In this document: positions 11,561-23,742 of the stretch, in pieces
How the letters are laid out: every line of letters starts with the position of its first letter
Numbering within the stretch: position 1 is the first letter of the stretch
Source of the DNA: Warburgia ugandensis
Lineage: Eukaryota; Streptophyta; Magnoliopsida; Canellales; Canellaceae
Assembly (NCBI GenBank): GCA_035236585.1
Contig: CP141136.1
Span: forward strand, 49,555,136 to 49,619,135
Length of the DNA stretch: 64,000 nt
Direction: 5' to 3'
The notes under the pieces: model-generated
Told to the model about the DNA's origin: nothing
The model's database searches: none
Seen by the model: the letters and a program-made list of their open reading frames with translations, nothing else
Translations under genes and position numbers: made by a program

Positions 11561-14500
11561 TGTGACGACCCGGGTTTTTGAAACATGATTTGTAAAGTAT
11601 TTTGAAAGGCATGGCCCTTAAGAGTGTAAAAAAATTTTGCAAAACAAAGTAGCAAAATTTCTTTTCTTTAGAACTTGTTTTGAAAAGCCAAGTCACCACT
11701 TCATACATAACATAAGTATAATTTGTGTACAAAATAAAATTCCATTGAAGGAATATACTTTTATTAAACTCCAGGATCCATCCAGTGGTTCACAGTACAG
11801 CCAAATCTAGTACAATACTTATCCAAATTATATAATCCAAAACTCAAGCTCACCATACAATAAAACTCTCAACAAAGAAAAATACATTTCTTCAAGGGTA
11901 TACCTTGAAGATTATTCTCTTCAAGTCTTCTATAGTCTTCAACTCCTAACTCTCCTTCCCTGTATCTGAGATATTGCAACAAGTACAATATCTCAGCAAG
12001 CAATGCTTGGTAGGGGATTCAAGAAACATAATAATTGACAAGGTAATTCCAATACTTCATAATCTCATTATCCTTAAACATACTCTTTAATTTGTAAGTT
12101 ATGTATATCTATATACATACATACCCTTCATGGGTAAACCAGTTAAATTTGTGAAAGTAGTCAAATATCATTCCCAACTAAGCTGATCAATTCTCTTCAT
12201 TTTGAGATTTGAGTATTACAGCTAATCTTATACTGGGAATTTCCCTTCTTGGGAAATATTGGTAATATACAATTACCTAACATTTCATTATGCTATAACA
12301 TAAGGCATTTCACTATGCCTATTCTCATATGCATCATAGTGCAAAATAATCAGAAAGATTGCTATGCTTCATCTGATCCGTATTAGCGCACTCGGATAAT
12401 TGCCCTGTTCACCACTGATACCACGGTGGAAAATATTATGTCACTGCCCGTATGGGGGGCCAAGACTTTCACAGTGGTAGCCTTCCCATAATTGCTACCA
12501 CCCAACTTTTAGCCTCTCACAGGGCAAGGTATCATCATATCATCAAATTTCAAGGAGCGGGTGGCCAAACCCTCATAACTCCTCTAGCAATAGCATTCTC
12601 CTAGGCTTATGCCTATTAAAACAAACTCACAAGCCTCTAAGCTTGTATGTAAAATAGATTTCATATATATCAGACCATATGTCTGTTTACTTAGGGCTAA
12701 AATATTTCCTAGTTCCCTATTCACTTATAGTTTAGTCCTTAACCATCTTATATGTGTTTGGTTGGATCATAAGATTTTCAAGAGATTCAATACAAGTATT
12801 ATCATTACTCTTGTCAACATAAGATCATGAGTACAATCATGTATGCGTTCATCAAATCCTCCTACCTTTAAGGATTGATCTCTTTTCCCCAATCTTCCAT
12901 GATCTTGACTGATGTATGTAATCTGTACATCCATACATATTGTCAATATATAAATTATGAATAATCCTATTGATCACTAGATCTGATGTTTAGAATGATC
13001 TTTAGATCATTCATATCTAAGTATTTTTCTATCTCTAAGTCTTTGTATGTCCATCTCCTTGATCTTGATCTTTCATAGATCCTTTGATTGACAATCTACA
13101 CATGTTGATAAAGATCAAGGTCCTAGATCTTCTATCATCTAGTTCTTCTTTGATCTAAGTTCAGTTCTTGGATCATCCCTATGGAGGATGATCTTGGTTC
13201 TCTTCCTTGAATCATCTTTGATCAAGGGTTTGGATTATCTAATCTAATGAACTATAACAAGTATACTAATAAACATACATACTAAGTATAATATAGTATT
13301 CTTATTCTTATTGTTCTTGATCATCCAAGATCTAATGGATCTTGTTTGATCATCCTTATCTTACTTACTGTTTTTATTAGGGTCAGGTAATTTACTAACC
13401 TTTTATACTCTAATTATTATTATTCAACCAGTTAATGTGCTGGTTGAAGGTAGCTTATTCAAGCCTAAATCTAGACTACTCCTCTTATTTCCAATTGGCT
13501 AAGGCTTACTAACTGAATGGTTGAACACAAAGTGGTTACTTCAATCCTCATGTAAGGAGGCGTTTAGATATCACAAACGTCAATGGAAGGGAGGGAAAGA
13601 GCGAGGCTCTATTAGATAACCCCCTTAACCACTATGTTCATCATTCACTAGAATGACCATAGCTCAACCTTTCATAAGGTTCCTATAAGCATGTTTACCC
13701 TAAGTACTCTTTCTAATGGATTTTAATTAAGTCCATGAATATTTATAATGTCATTCATGGGGTTTATTATTCTTTTCCTAGTTTGGGCCAAGGACTTGAT
13801 AATCCTTATATTGTCCTACTAACTATAGCCCTTACTAATTAAGTCCAAAGTACTCCATTCTTATTTGTGTAATGAAACTCTACTTTCTCATTAGAATACA
13901 TTTTTTATGTTTTATGCTCTTTATCTCATAACAAGTAAATCTACTAATAACATTTAACCATAAATGAATTATAAACTCAAAGCATAAAACTACATAATTT
14001 AACATTCAATGATAATGAGGCAAGGTACTTAAAATAATTAAATCTAGCACCTTGTGATAATAATGAAATCACAATTCATGCTAAAGTCTAAATGTTATAT
14101 TAGCATGCTTTATAACATAATCATATTTAAAATGCTCTTATATAAAATGAAACTAATTACATTAACATTTTTAGAAACCTTTACTTATGATCCAACCATT
14201 TGATCTTAGATTTTTCCCTTTGATTAATGGTATTAGTTATATTTAGAGAATTTTCTTTATTAAGGTCAAAAGATCATATTGATTTATTTTTGTTATAATC
14301 TATCCATGATTTCCTTGGATTTCATCATATCAACATTCATTCTTTCCATCCCAAGGATCTGATCACACTTGATCTCATTGATCAAGTGGGTCGCTTTGTA
14401 TTTTTAGGGTTTTTCTACCATAATGGGTAGATCCCTTAATATATCTCATATATATCCAATTAAACCATATATCTTACTTTATTTTAATAGTATATTATTA

Positions 14501-16241
14501 TTAAAACATATTCTTAAGATCTGATCATCTCAGATCTTGAAGATCTAGGTAATTGAAAACTTATTTCTTTAATACAGAAATTTTTTACTAAATAGTATGT
14601 CCATTTTATCAATTCATCAGAAAATAGAGGTTTCAAGCTTTCCATAGCTTCTTTCCGATCTCAATTTGGAGTTCAGATGACTCCGGAATTGGATTTGGAA
14701 GTTCACAGTCTTTCCTAGGGCTTAGATTTGATCTGGGCCCAAGGAACAGATGGCCCCGATTTTTTGGGTGAAAAACCAAAGCGGGCGAACGTGTTCGGTT
14801 CGTAGGATGCATCCGCTGGGAGGAATAGACGAAGCTCCCTTGCGGGGTATCCACAGACGCGCATGGCACGAGCGGAAAGCTCGTCGTCCGCGCGCCCACA
14901 AATGAGGTTCTCGTCTGGCGTGTCCACTGGTGGATTTGACGGACGTGCCATCATGTCGCTTGGGACGACGCTCCACACACATCACACGTGCCATTCTGAC
15001 AATGCGTCACATGTGCATCTTGGGAGCCGTTCGAACCGAAGATTGGATAGTCCATTATGGACTGTCCAATCCATCCTCTCTCAATTGAGGGCCCAAAACG
15101 TCTCTGATCTTTGTGAAAATTCTACCCTAGGGGTTTTGGACCCTTCTGGATTGATTGGTATAGTCAGATTTTTCATTTGAGCAATCTATCATCTAGAATT
15201 AAGGGTTCTATTGTTTACTTTATTTTTACTTTTTTTATTACCAAAATAAATTACAGTAAACTAAAAATTACATAAAAGAGTACTAAACATCTATATAAAG
15301 TATTTCCACTTACCTGATTGGAGAAAAAACTTAGGTTATATGCCCAATCTAAAAAGAATACCTTGTTGATGTAGATATGGCCTAAGATCCACCTTTCTTG
15401 CAAATTCCATTGTTTGAACCGTTGGATCTTGAAATTTCTTTGGGGGTTTTGTGGAATAGATATGTTGGGATGTTTTGGATGGTGGAATTGATCAAATTAG
15501 GTTTGGAACAGAGTGCCTAATTGATTTTAGGTCTCTTGTTCCAATCTAAAAAGAAAAACAAATTGAAAAGAGAGATGTCTCTCGAAAATTTTGGGTTTTT
15601 GGGGAGGGATCTAGGTCTAATTTTTCAAGGAGAGTGAAGAAAATTTCATGGGGATTTTATGAGGATTTTTGGGGTTGTATTTATAGGCATTTTGGGTCTT
15701 TTTTCATGATTATAATATTTTATTTTTTATTATTAAATGGCATGAAAGTCTTCCATGCTCCATTTTTTCTTCCCCATGCCCCATTTTTCTTTCCTAAGAC
15801 CAGCTGATGTTTGTTGACTCATGACTTCACGTGGGCTGCTGATAAGATTGGTTGTTGGATCCCTTGTGGGCCCCATGTGGGCCCCACATGGTGTAAAAAG
15901 ACCGTTTTGCCATTTATGCATAAAATTTTGGGTTTTATTCCCATAATCTCATATTTGAGTGTACTTAGTGGCGCTGGATTCGTATTTCTCAGTTCATTCT
16001 AAATTATGATGTTTCATATTTTGATTTTTGGGAGATTTTGATTTTTGGGTAAAATTATTATTTTACCCCTTTTGTCCATGAAATGAAGAAACTTAAGGAT
16101 TTCTTATCTAAATTCGGAATTTGTCATGCTTACCGTCATTTTGAAGGGTTTGCTAAGTTTAATTTCAATTTTACATGTCTTATGATTTGATTTTACTTTT
16201 ATAAAAAGTATATTCTAAATAACCCTAATATTTCAGCCCGA
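11561..16241 (-). mobile_element. LTR-A copy 2 (4.7 kb), inserted in LTR-B copy 2
   Basis: The copy begins TGTGACGACCCGGG in plus orientation (its 3' end on the coding strand) and matches 26980-31778 along nearly its whole length. A minus-strand TATA box (CCTATAAATA) at 15678-15687 shows the true orientation. The last 75 or so bases, including the TGTAATAACCCC terminus, are missing: after ATTTCAGCCCGA at 16241 the sequence returns to LTR-B. The left target site is CGAAG (11556-11560). The right junction CCCGAGCGCAC fits a deletion through the short match CGA. Between 12961 and 13360 there is a dense cluster of GATC words. Confidence 0.88.
15678..15687 (-). promoter_or_regulatory. TATA box of LTR-A copy 2
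   Basis: The minus strand reads CCTATAAATA, roughly 560 bp from the position where the LTR start should be. The same word occurs at 31201-31210 in copy 3 and, mutated, at 1231-1240 in copy 1. It fits a polymerase II core promoter and fixes the orientation of the LTR. Confidence 0.65.
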
Positions 16242-17076
16242 GCGCACATGGAGCATGGCGTCCCTGGGACCGGCTGGGTCATTTTCTGGCCAGGGAATCC
16301 AACTGGAAACTGGTTGGAAATCGCTAGATCCAGCATGGACCTAGCCTGAAAGGGGGAAGAACATAATAGGGAGGGAAGGACGGCTTACCTGGGCAGCCAT
16401 GGAGCGCCTATCGCCGGTGGTGGAACCCCATTCTTCACTCTGAACCTCCTGCTCGCCGGAAAACTAGAAGAAGGGGGAAACCCCATTGCCAAGACCGGAA
16501 AGAAGAGAGGGGCATGGGGAGACGGGTAAGGGAATGGCCGGCCTGACTTGGGCTTGGCCGTTGCCGGAAAACTCAGGGAAGACTGGCTTGAGACGGGTTT
16601 CCGATTTTGCCAGAAACCCCAGTCTCAAAATGGCCGAAAAATCGTGTTTTCGTGAGGGGGGAGATGGGGCTTTTATAGAGGGGAGAAGGCGGTGCCCCTC
16701 AATGGCGGTGCCGCCATTTCCCCTAGTGTGTTCTGGAGAAATCGGGAGAAAAGGGTTTCTGGAGAAATCTAAAGGTGGAAGACGACAGGGGGTGCCATTA
16801 TCAAAACGGTCCCTTGTGTTTTCGTTCTTTTTCGTTTTTCTGTTTAAATTACAGAACTACCCCTGATCTTTAAACGGCCGTAACTTCTTCATACAAACTC
16901 CGTTTTCGGCGTTCTTTAAGGCATTGGATTCTATTTTTCGAGTAGAATCTAATGGTACTATTTCCTTACAAATTCCTTCGTTTACTATTTTAAATAAAGT
17001 GAAACATTTAACTCAGTTCATTTCCTATAGAATGTCCAATTTTTGTTAAAATAGAGTAAATTGCTCAGGCATTACA
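16242..17076 (-). mobile_element. LTR-B copy 2, part 2 (U3 end)
   Basis: This is the promoter-side end of the same minus-strand LTR-B, ending CATTACA at 17076. It is collinear with the reverse complement of 41690-42300. Landmarks in order are a GGTGCC-ATCAAAACGG-CCC block, a TTACAGAACTACCCCTGA-like stretch, GGCCGTAACTTCTTCATACA and the ACTCCGTTTT motif. Divergence is clearly greater than among the other LTR-B copies, so it is probably an older or different subfamily. GTTAG follows at 17077-17081, matching 10267-10271 exactly. The open frame at 16486-16866 is LTR sequence, not a gene. Confidence 0.8.
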
Positions 17077-17081
17077 GTTAG

Positions 17082-18316
17082 AGTGCTTCTTCCAAGGTTG
17101 TCTCATACAACTTCTACTTGGAAAATTCGTATGGACCATGGGGCTATGTATAGATGAGTGGTTTCCTAACTTAGGAAGGGGTGAAAACATGATGAAAGTG
17201 GCCCTAGGGTTATGGTATTGAATGAGTAAGGTTAGGTTAAACATATATTACCAAGATGATGTAAGAAAGAGAGGTGGAAACATGACATAAGAGAGACATG
17301 ATGGTTGGTTTCTAATTTTGAACAAAGGGGGGTGTATTTTTCATGGAAGGATAATGGAGCTCTTTCCTTTCAAATTTTACGATGCTTGCTTGATGGAAAG
17401 TCATGGAAGTTGTACGGAATGGAATTTAAGAAAGATGTGTAAAAATCTAGGATTTTAAATTTGTTTGGATTGAAGTAGATCTAGGGTTTTTATTTATGAA
17501 ACCCTTGATCACCAAATAGTAAAGTAGGGGGTGTCTTTTTCATAATGAGGTGCCTCCTTCATTTGACTTGTAATCCTAGGAAATAGAGTGGAAAATTAGT
17601 GGGAGTTGGAGCTGGAATGAAGGGTTTCTCTCTTGATGGATCCACCAACACATAATCATCTTACTTTTTACATAATTCTCTGAAACCTTCTAATTAACCC
17701 TTGAAAATCAAAATTTAGAAAGTTGATCATTGCTTGAATTCTCCTTCAATTGTATCACTCATGTGCATATTGGCTTATTTGGCTCACTTTGAGAGCTCAT
17801 TTTCTTAACTTCATGCCGCGCCCCATTGGCTTTAATGGTTAGAATGACTTGGCTTGAATTCCTTAGAGTGTCTCTTCTCTCATGGCTTATATGACTAAGG
17901 TGGCTTGAACGACTCCCATTCAAAGGTAGTGGAAATGCATGGCTTGCTTTATGGGTCCATTTTAGTCACCTTTAAGTCTTCCAATTGCTTTATTTGCTCT
18001 TTGATTAAGATTTGGATGATGATAATTTGACATTTATCATGATCTTCAATTCTTATCCTGATTAATCTCGACTATTGGGTCATCTCTCCCAAACATACAA
18101 AAGGAGAAAAATCCTAATTAAATCTTAGAAAATTATGACCATTCACATACTTACTCCAGATTAGCCTATAAACCTACACAATATCACATTTTTTAATTAT
18201 TAGGTCAGAAATGCATGTGTTATGAAATTTTGGCCAAAAATCCTAATTTAACATTATAAGTTACAGTACATGGGCAACTAATTGGGTACTTTTTATACAA
18301 AATTGAACACTTATCA
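17082..18316 (-). mobile_element. LTR-C copy 1, promoter-side part
   Basis: The remainder of the interrupted LTR-C ends AACACTTATCA at 18316, so on the minus strand the LTR starts TGATAAGTG. The final 250 bases are collinear with 55650-55902: a CAT-TTGGATCAT-like word, AATCCTAATTA, a block around AATTATTAGGTCAGAAATG, and TAATTGGGTA. The middle has the same GGCTT/TGGCTT-rich stretch as 55440-55560. Confidence 0.75.
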
Positions 18317-18461
18317 CTGCTACAGCATAACAGAACATGATTTTTGTGGACCTTTTAGCGGCTCCACTCGTGAACACTAACAGGGTCACACTGCCCCCTA
18401 CACCTCTGGCAAGCTAACCATGTAGCTCATCCCATGAAAAACACTGCAAAGCACAATATAG
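18317..18461. other. Unclassified spacer between two LTR-C ends
   Basis: 145 bases with no match elsewhere in the window and no gene. It separates the complete LTR-C end at 18316 from the partial duplicate at 18462-18706. Confidence 0.3.
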
Positions 18462-18706
18462 ACCATTGGATCATCTTCTCACTTTCAGCAAAAAGAGTAA
18501 AAATCCTAATTAAATCCTAGAAAATTATGATGATTCACATTCTCTGCATTTGTTTTTGAACCTATAAAATATCCAACTTTTGAATTATTAGGTTAGAAAT
18601 GCTTATGTTATAAATTTCTATGAAAACCCTGGAAATAAAACTATATTTTATTACATATGGGCTACTAATTAGGTTCTTTTTATGCAAAATTGAACACTTA
18701 TAACAA
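18462..18706 (-). repeat. Partial second copy of the LTR-C terminus
   Basis: This stretch repeats 18068-18316 in order: ATTGGATCAT, AATCCTAATTAAATC, TTAGAAATGC, CATATGGGC and ATTGAACACTTAT. The terminus reads ACTTATA rather than ACTTATCA. It forms the junction with the TNP2 pseudogene, so the retroelement probably entered the transposase gene here. A tandem LTR end like this can come from replication-strand switching or later rearrangement. Confidence 0.65.
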
Positions 18707-18715
18707 CTCTTTGAT

Positions 18716-20573
18716 GGAGACAATGTTTCTAAGGTTTGAAGAGTACCCACTTGAGATTTGAGCTTGAACATGGTACTACACACTATTCTTCTCTCCTCTC
18801 TATCAAGCATATAATTTAGTTTAGGCAAGCATGTTCCTCAACTACCCCTATCCTATGGATGCAACCTTCTCTTCAAACCCATCTTCATAAGATCCATTCG
18901 AGCTGCAAGACCATCCTTTCTTTTTCCTGGGATTTCAAACAAGGTACTAATCAAGCTTTTGGATAGATTCTTCTCAATGTGCATGACGTCAAGCACATGA
19001 TGCAAATGCAATGATTTCCAATATGCTAATTAAAAGGAATTGACTTCTTCCAATAACTTCTATAGTTGCTTTCACTTACATGTTTACTTTTTTTCTTCTT
19101 TCCCCACAAGACATTAAGGTTTTCAACCTATTCCAATACATGTTGTCATATCAACATCTTTGAAGGTGGCATTGTCTCTATATTATTGTTAAATTATCCC
19201 TTATTAAAATGGTATTGATGGTCTTTGTGCAACCATCTTCTGTGGTGAAGGAATGCCCTTTTCTTGCCATGTTTAGGTCCTATTACACATGTTTGGTCAC
19301 TATAGATAGGATAAGCATTGTATCTCTTTACAGTGCATCTAGGCAAATTATCATACATAAGGAAGTTGCTTATTGTCTACAATAGTATAACCTTTAGGGT
19401 GAACCATTATTTCTTGAATGCATCATAAGCTTCAACATCTATGTCCCATAATTTCTTAACATCATCGATCAATAGAGCTAAGCACATGTCAATGTCATTC
19501 CTTCACTGGTTCAGACCCAATATCAACATAATTAACATCATGAACTTTCTCTTCATGCATAGAAATGGTAGGAGATTGTAACAAATGAATATAAAAGGCC
19601 AACAACTATACCTGCTACACATATAACCATGTGGATTAAGCCCATCTATAGATAATGCAAGTCATAGGTTTCTAAGTTCTTGCCCAAAATTAGGTCACGT
19701 GAAGTTTATAAGCTTCCATGCTAGGCTATTACTGGATGGCTTGAAAAGTTATCATCTACTCTCTCCTCAGCATGTCATACTAATTTCTTCATTGTTTTTG
19801 TAATAGGGAATATTATTTTGAACATTAAAATAGGGGGAAATACTATTGGACTTTTGTAGGAAGGTTTCTCATTGTCTTAGTTGAATTCTCCTTTAACTTT
19901 CATCTTGACTATCCACAAGTTGGGCATGTAGTTTTATACTTGTACCCCTTCCTGTACAAGATGCAATCATTAGGATACACATGTATCTTCCCATACTTCA
20001 ACCCTAGTGTCACTAGGGTTTTCTTTGTCTCTCATATGGACCTTACCAATTTATTCTCCTTGGGTAGCATCTTACCCACTAATTTTAGGACTTCTGTAAA
20101 ACCTTAATCTAAAAAACCAAATCTCTATTTCATGTTATAAAGTTCTACAACTATAGACAACTTGGTATAATCTATACACTTAGGGTAAAATGCCTCATTG
20201 GCTTCCTCTAATGTTGTATGAAATAGTTCAGGGTCATCTTGGAAGTCATCGTATGAATCTCAAAACATCATTATAGCTACACCATCTATGACACTTCCTA
20301 CAGTGTCTTCAAATATTCCTATCCTTGTCAAGGGCCCATGTGAAAGTTCTTCTCCATGTCAAATCCATGGGCGATAGCTTTCATCAATTCCATTGAACAC
20401 AAGTGTTCTTTCAAGACCCCTACTATTACTTTTATCAATTTTCCACATATCGAGCATGGACAATGCATGCAATTACGATCACCATCTTCCCTAAGTGCAA
20501 ACTCTATAACCTTTTATGTTTGCTCATATCCTTTTGATGTTCTTGTCACAGTCATCCTATAATTTTTGTCCAT
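18716..20573 (-). pseudogene. CACTA (En/Spm) transposase TNP2, N-terminal two-thirds, decayed
   Basis: The ATG is at 20573-20571 (MDKNYRMTVTRTSKGYEQ). An N-terminal association domain follows, with Cys pairs in the run FALREDGDRNCMHCPCSICG. Further on the minus strand come the Cys-rich ILYR-type segment, then the Transposase_21 core: NPHGYMCSRYSCWPFIFICY near 19610, MKRKFMMLIMLI near 19550, LWDIDVEAYDAFKK near 19440 and PKHGKKRAFLHHRRW near 19230. The best late segment is DGLAARMDLMKMGLKRR, then PKLNYMLDREERRIVCSTM near 18810. More than ten stops and several shifts make it non-functional. It is cut at about 18716 by the LTR-C retroelement. Family knowledge: TNP2 binds CACTA termini and drives cut-and-paste transposition. 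Confidence 0.85.
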
Positions 20574-21111
20574 TTTTCAACAAATTAAAGCTAATATTTG
20601 TGTGAATACTTACTAGACATGAAAAGATTATAGTGAACTCAACCAAGCATTCTACCAAACACTAAGCATATAAGAATTATAAGTGTTTGAAAAACTAAAT
20701 TACATCCATGCACATATATGGAAATTTCCAATTAACAATGTGAAATGATGCAAAACATGGAAGATACATTCAAAAAGAAATTTAACTTTAAAAAAGGGAA
20801 GCTTCTAACCATAACAACCATGCATGCAAAATATATTTAACATGCATATATATGAGACAAACAAGGAGACACTAACCAACAGTCAATTAGATATCAACCA
20901 ATAATATATATATATATATATGTATGTATGTATGTAGGTATGTATGTAATTCCAATTCACGGTTAGGATTTTGTTGAATACAAGCACAACAAAAATCAAC
21001 ATATATGAGGTTCAGTTTGTGTATAGATGAAGGCAATTGGAAACAACAACAAAAAAATTCAATGTATAAAATCTTATAATAGAGTAGTATTTTTAAAGTC
21101 AAATTCAAAAA
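20574..21111. other. 5' flank of the CACTA transposase gene, with a TA/TATG microsatellite
   Basis: No gene is seen. 20903-20949 is a TA run changing into TATG repeats. The stretch lies between the TNP2 start codon (minus strand) and the subterminal repeats, where a CACTA 5' untranslated region and promoter would be. Confidence 0.4.
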
Positions 21112-21429
21112 TAGACTTTAAAGGTGGTGATCTTTAATGTTGTTTCCAAAAACCTCTTTGAAAGTCCCAACTTTTAAAGTCGCTTTTAGGAAATGACTTT
21201 AAAAGTGATGACAATGACTTTAAAAGTTACAATATTTAAATTCATTTCCTAAAAATGACTTTAAAAGTGAGCGCTTTTAGAGTCGTTTATCAAATCAACT
21301 TTTAAAATCTTGTCCTACAAAAAAAATTGTTTTTCTGCTAAACTAAAATAGGGACTTTTGAAGTCATTTTCAAATAACAACTTTAAAAGTAGAACTTTTT
21401 AAGTCATATTCAAATAATGACTTTTAAAG
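21112..21429. repeat. CACTA subterminal repeats, inner half
   Basis: The near-palindromic word (G)ACTTTTAAAGTC and its variants occur many times in both orientations over about 320 bp. Such arrays next to the ends of CACTA elements are transposase-binding sites in the known family members. The array is cut by the copia element and continues at 25559. Its place upstream of the minus-strand TNP2 start fits the 5' end of that element. Confidence 0.65.
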
Positions 21430-21635
21430 TGTTGAATATAGCATTGTATTATATAGCTTTACTTAGCCTTAGCGTTAGTTTTTGTTTTACTTTTAATCCC
21501 ACATTGTATAGTTAGGAGTATGTAACTATCCTTGTTTAGTATATATGAGTTAAGTGTGACGTGCAAAATCACCAACACACATTCACCCATTCTAAGGATT
21601 TCTCTCTATCTCTCTCTCTTTGCTCCACTTTAACA
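21430..21635 (+). repeat. Copia 5' LTR
   Basis: 206 bp, starting TGTTGAATATAGC and ending CACTTTAACA. GTATATAT at about 21539 is a probable TATA box. A CT-rich run precedes the 3' terminus. The left target site TAAAG is at 21425-21429. Confidence 0.92.
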
Positions 21636-21648
21636 TGGTATCAGAGCC
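21636..21648 (+). other. Copia primer-binding site, initiator tRNA-Met type
   Basis: TGGTATCAGAGCC directly abuts the 5' LTR. It is complementary to the 3' end of plant initiator tRNA-Met, the usual primer for Ty1/copia. Confidence 0.92.
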
Positions 21649-22045
21649 ATAAGAGAAACCCTAATTATCTACCTTCTCATTTTCCATTTTTGGTTTGGCC
21701 GTCTATCCATTCTAACAATACCTTCGGTGACCATGCTTCTTTACTAGTCACCCCTCCATCGTCTCTGGCATTCCTAGATTATCACTACTGCCACCAGATT
21801 GTTGCTACCGCCAATTGCCACTATCGATGACTTTTTCGGTGACCACTTTTCCTGCCAATCTCCCTATATTTTGAGCCAGAGGGTGCCGATCTAAATTTAC
21901 TTAGAAACCACAGCCATCTCTATTTGTGCCATTGGTGACCATCACAGCACTACCACGCACCTCCATTTGTCTTGGACAGCCACTGACCACTCACCATCTT
22001 GAATTCCCTTCTATCCAAACGAGAATCAGCCCCAGATAAGTAATC

Positions 22046-22860
22046 ATGGCTTTCAAAAATGGTATTTTCACTTTGTTAATTTCTGAATCTATGGTTATTA
22101 TGTTGGAGAAATTAACTGCTAGAGAAAATTATCTATCTTGGTCTGCCTCTATGGAATTATGGTCTATGAGCTAAGGTTATGAAGACCATTTGGTCAAGAA
22201 AAATGAAGATATTTCTGCTGCAAACAAAGTGCAATGGAAAAATATTGATGCACAATTATATAGCCTATTATGGAAATATGTGGACCCCAAAGTTTTACAT
22301 CATCTTCATGCCTATAAAACATATTTCAAAATTTGGACTCAGGCCAAGGGCTTATACGCGAATGATATTCAACATTTTTACAAAGTTATTTCTAACATTG
22401 TTCATGTTAAATAGCAGGACATGGATCTTTCGACTTACATCAGAATGATTGCATCCTTAAGTTTTTATCCCTTATGCCTCCTATTAATGGTGCAAAATCC
22501 CAACAAACATAGACTCATAAGTTTTTCTTGGTGTTGACTTTCATTGGGCTCTGCCTTGACCTTGAATTTGTCAAAGATCAAATTCTTCCTAACCCTTCAA
22601 TGCCCTCATTGGATGAAGTATTTGCCTATTTGCTGCATATCCCCTCTACTTAGATAGTTACTTCTGATGAATGTTCAGATTCCTCAATTTTGGCCTGTCA
22701 GGCAAACACTCAAGGTAGCCGTGGTGGTGGTCATAATCAAGGATAGCATCCTCAGTGCAGATACTATAATAAGATTGGACACACTTGGGATCAATGTTAC
22801 CCACTGCACAGGCGACCTCCATGCACTGCCAACATCGCCTAGTCATCTAACACCCAATTA
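22046..22860 (+). pseudogene. Copia gag, decayed
   Basis: The ATG at 22046 opens MAFKNGIFTLLISES. It is followed by the copia-typical LTARENYLSWSASMELW segment and a first stop about 120 bases in. The longest intact piece (about 22190-22414) includes KVQWKNIDAQLYSLLWKYVD. A retroviral-type zinc knuckle lies at 22756-22800 (CRYYNKIGHTWDQCY), where the second Cys of CX2CX4HX4C has become Tyr at 22765-22767. Beyond that the frame is shifted. The known role is packaging of element RNA into particles. Confidence 0.75.
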
Positions 22861-23019
22861 CTTGACTCATCTGAGGACTCCACATCTTAGAGTATTACCC
22901 TGACGGGTAGTGACAATGATGTGTACCTCCAATATTAAGTAGCCAAGTCATCTTCCATGCCTTCATCGCTCAAACTGGTAATTCCACTGTTTGGTTTACT
23001 CAATCTTCTTCTATTGGCT

Positions 23020-23650
23020 AATGGATTTTAGACTCTGGAGCTTATGATCACATATCTGGTAACAAACACCTTTTCTCCTCTCTTACTAGTTCTTCTATTT
23101 TACCTACTATCACTCTAGCCAATGGTTCTAAAACTGTAGCTAAAAGCATTGTTTTGGCTCATCCCCTTCCTACTCTTCCTCTCACCTTTATGCTTTATGT
23201 TCCTGAGTGCCTATTTAATCTTATTTCCATCAGTAAAATCACCCACACTCTTAATTGCTCTCTCACTTTTTTTGAAAAATCTATAATCTTGTAGGATCAG
23301 GGTATGGGGAAGACGATTGGTATAGGGTGTGTCTCAAGGCCTTTACCATCTCACATCACCTGCAGCTCATGTTACTTGCATCTCCACTGATTCTCCTACT
23401 CTTATTCCCAATTGTTTAGGCCATCCTAGTCTCTCCAAACTTTAAAAGATGGTCCCTCATTTTTCAACTTTGTCATCTCGTGAGTGTGAGTCTTGTCATC
23501 TTAGAAAACATACTGGTGTTTTGTTTCCAAAGTGTCTCAATAATAGAGCTATGTCCCCCTTTGAACTTGTCCACACTAATGTTTGGGGTCCTAGTCGTAC
23601 TATTTCTACTTTGGGTTTTTAGTATTTTGTATTATTCCCACTAGCTTCAC
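23020..23650 (+). pseudogene. Copia aspartic protease and GAG-pre-integrase region
   Basis: WILDSGAYDH is encoded around 23022-23051 with the catalytic Asp-Ser-Gly at 23031-23039. It is followed by LANGSKT and LYVPECLFNLISISKI, which are typical of the copia protease domain. The GAG-pre-integrase part follows: GHPSLSKL near 23420, then SCHLRKHTGVLFP near 23490 and MSPFELVHTNVWGPS near 23550. It breaks off in ISTLGF-stop-YFV near 23625. The integrase DDE core that should come next is absent; the sequence goes straight to the polyprotein segment before reverse transcriptase. Confidence 0.75.
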
Positions 23651-23742
23651 CTACTTTGACCCCGCATCTAGTTGATAGCTTGCCTATTGCTTTTTGAAAA
23701 GGTAATCGATCGACTCGTAATCCTCATCCTATTTATAATTTT

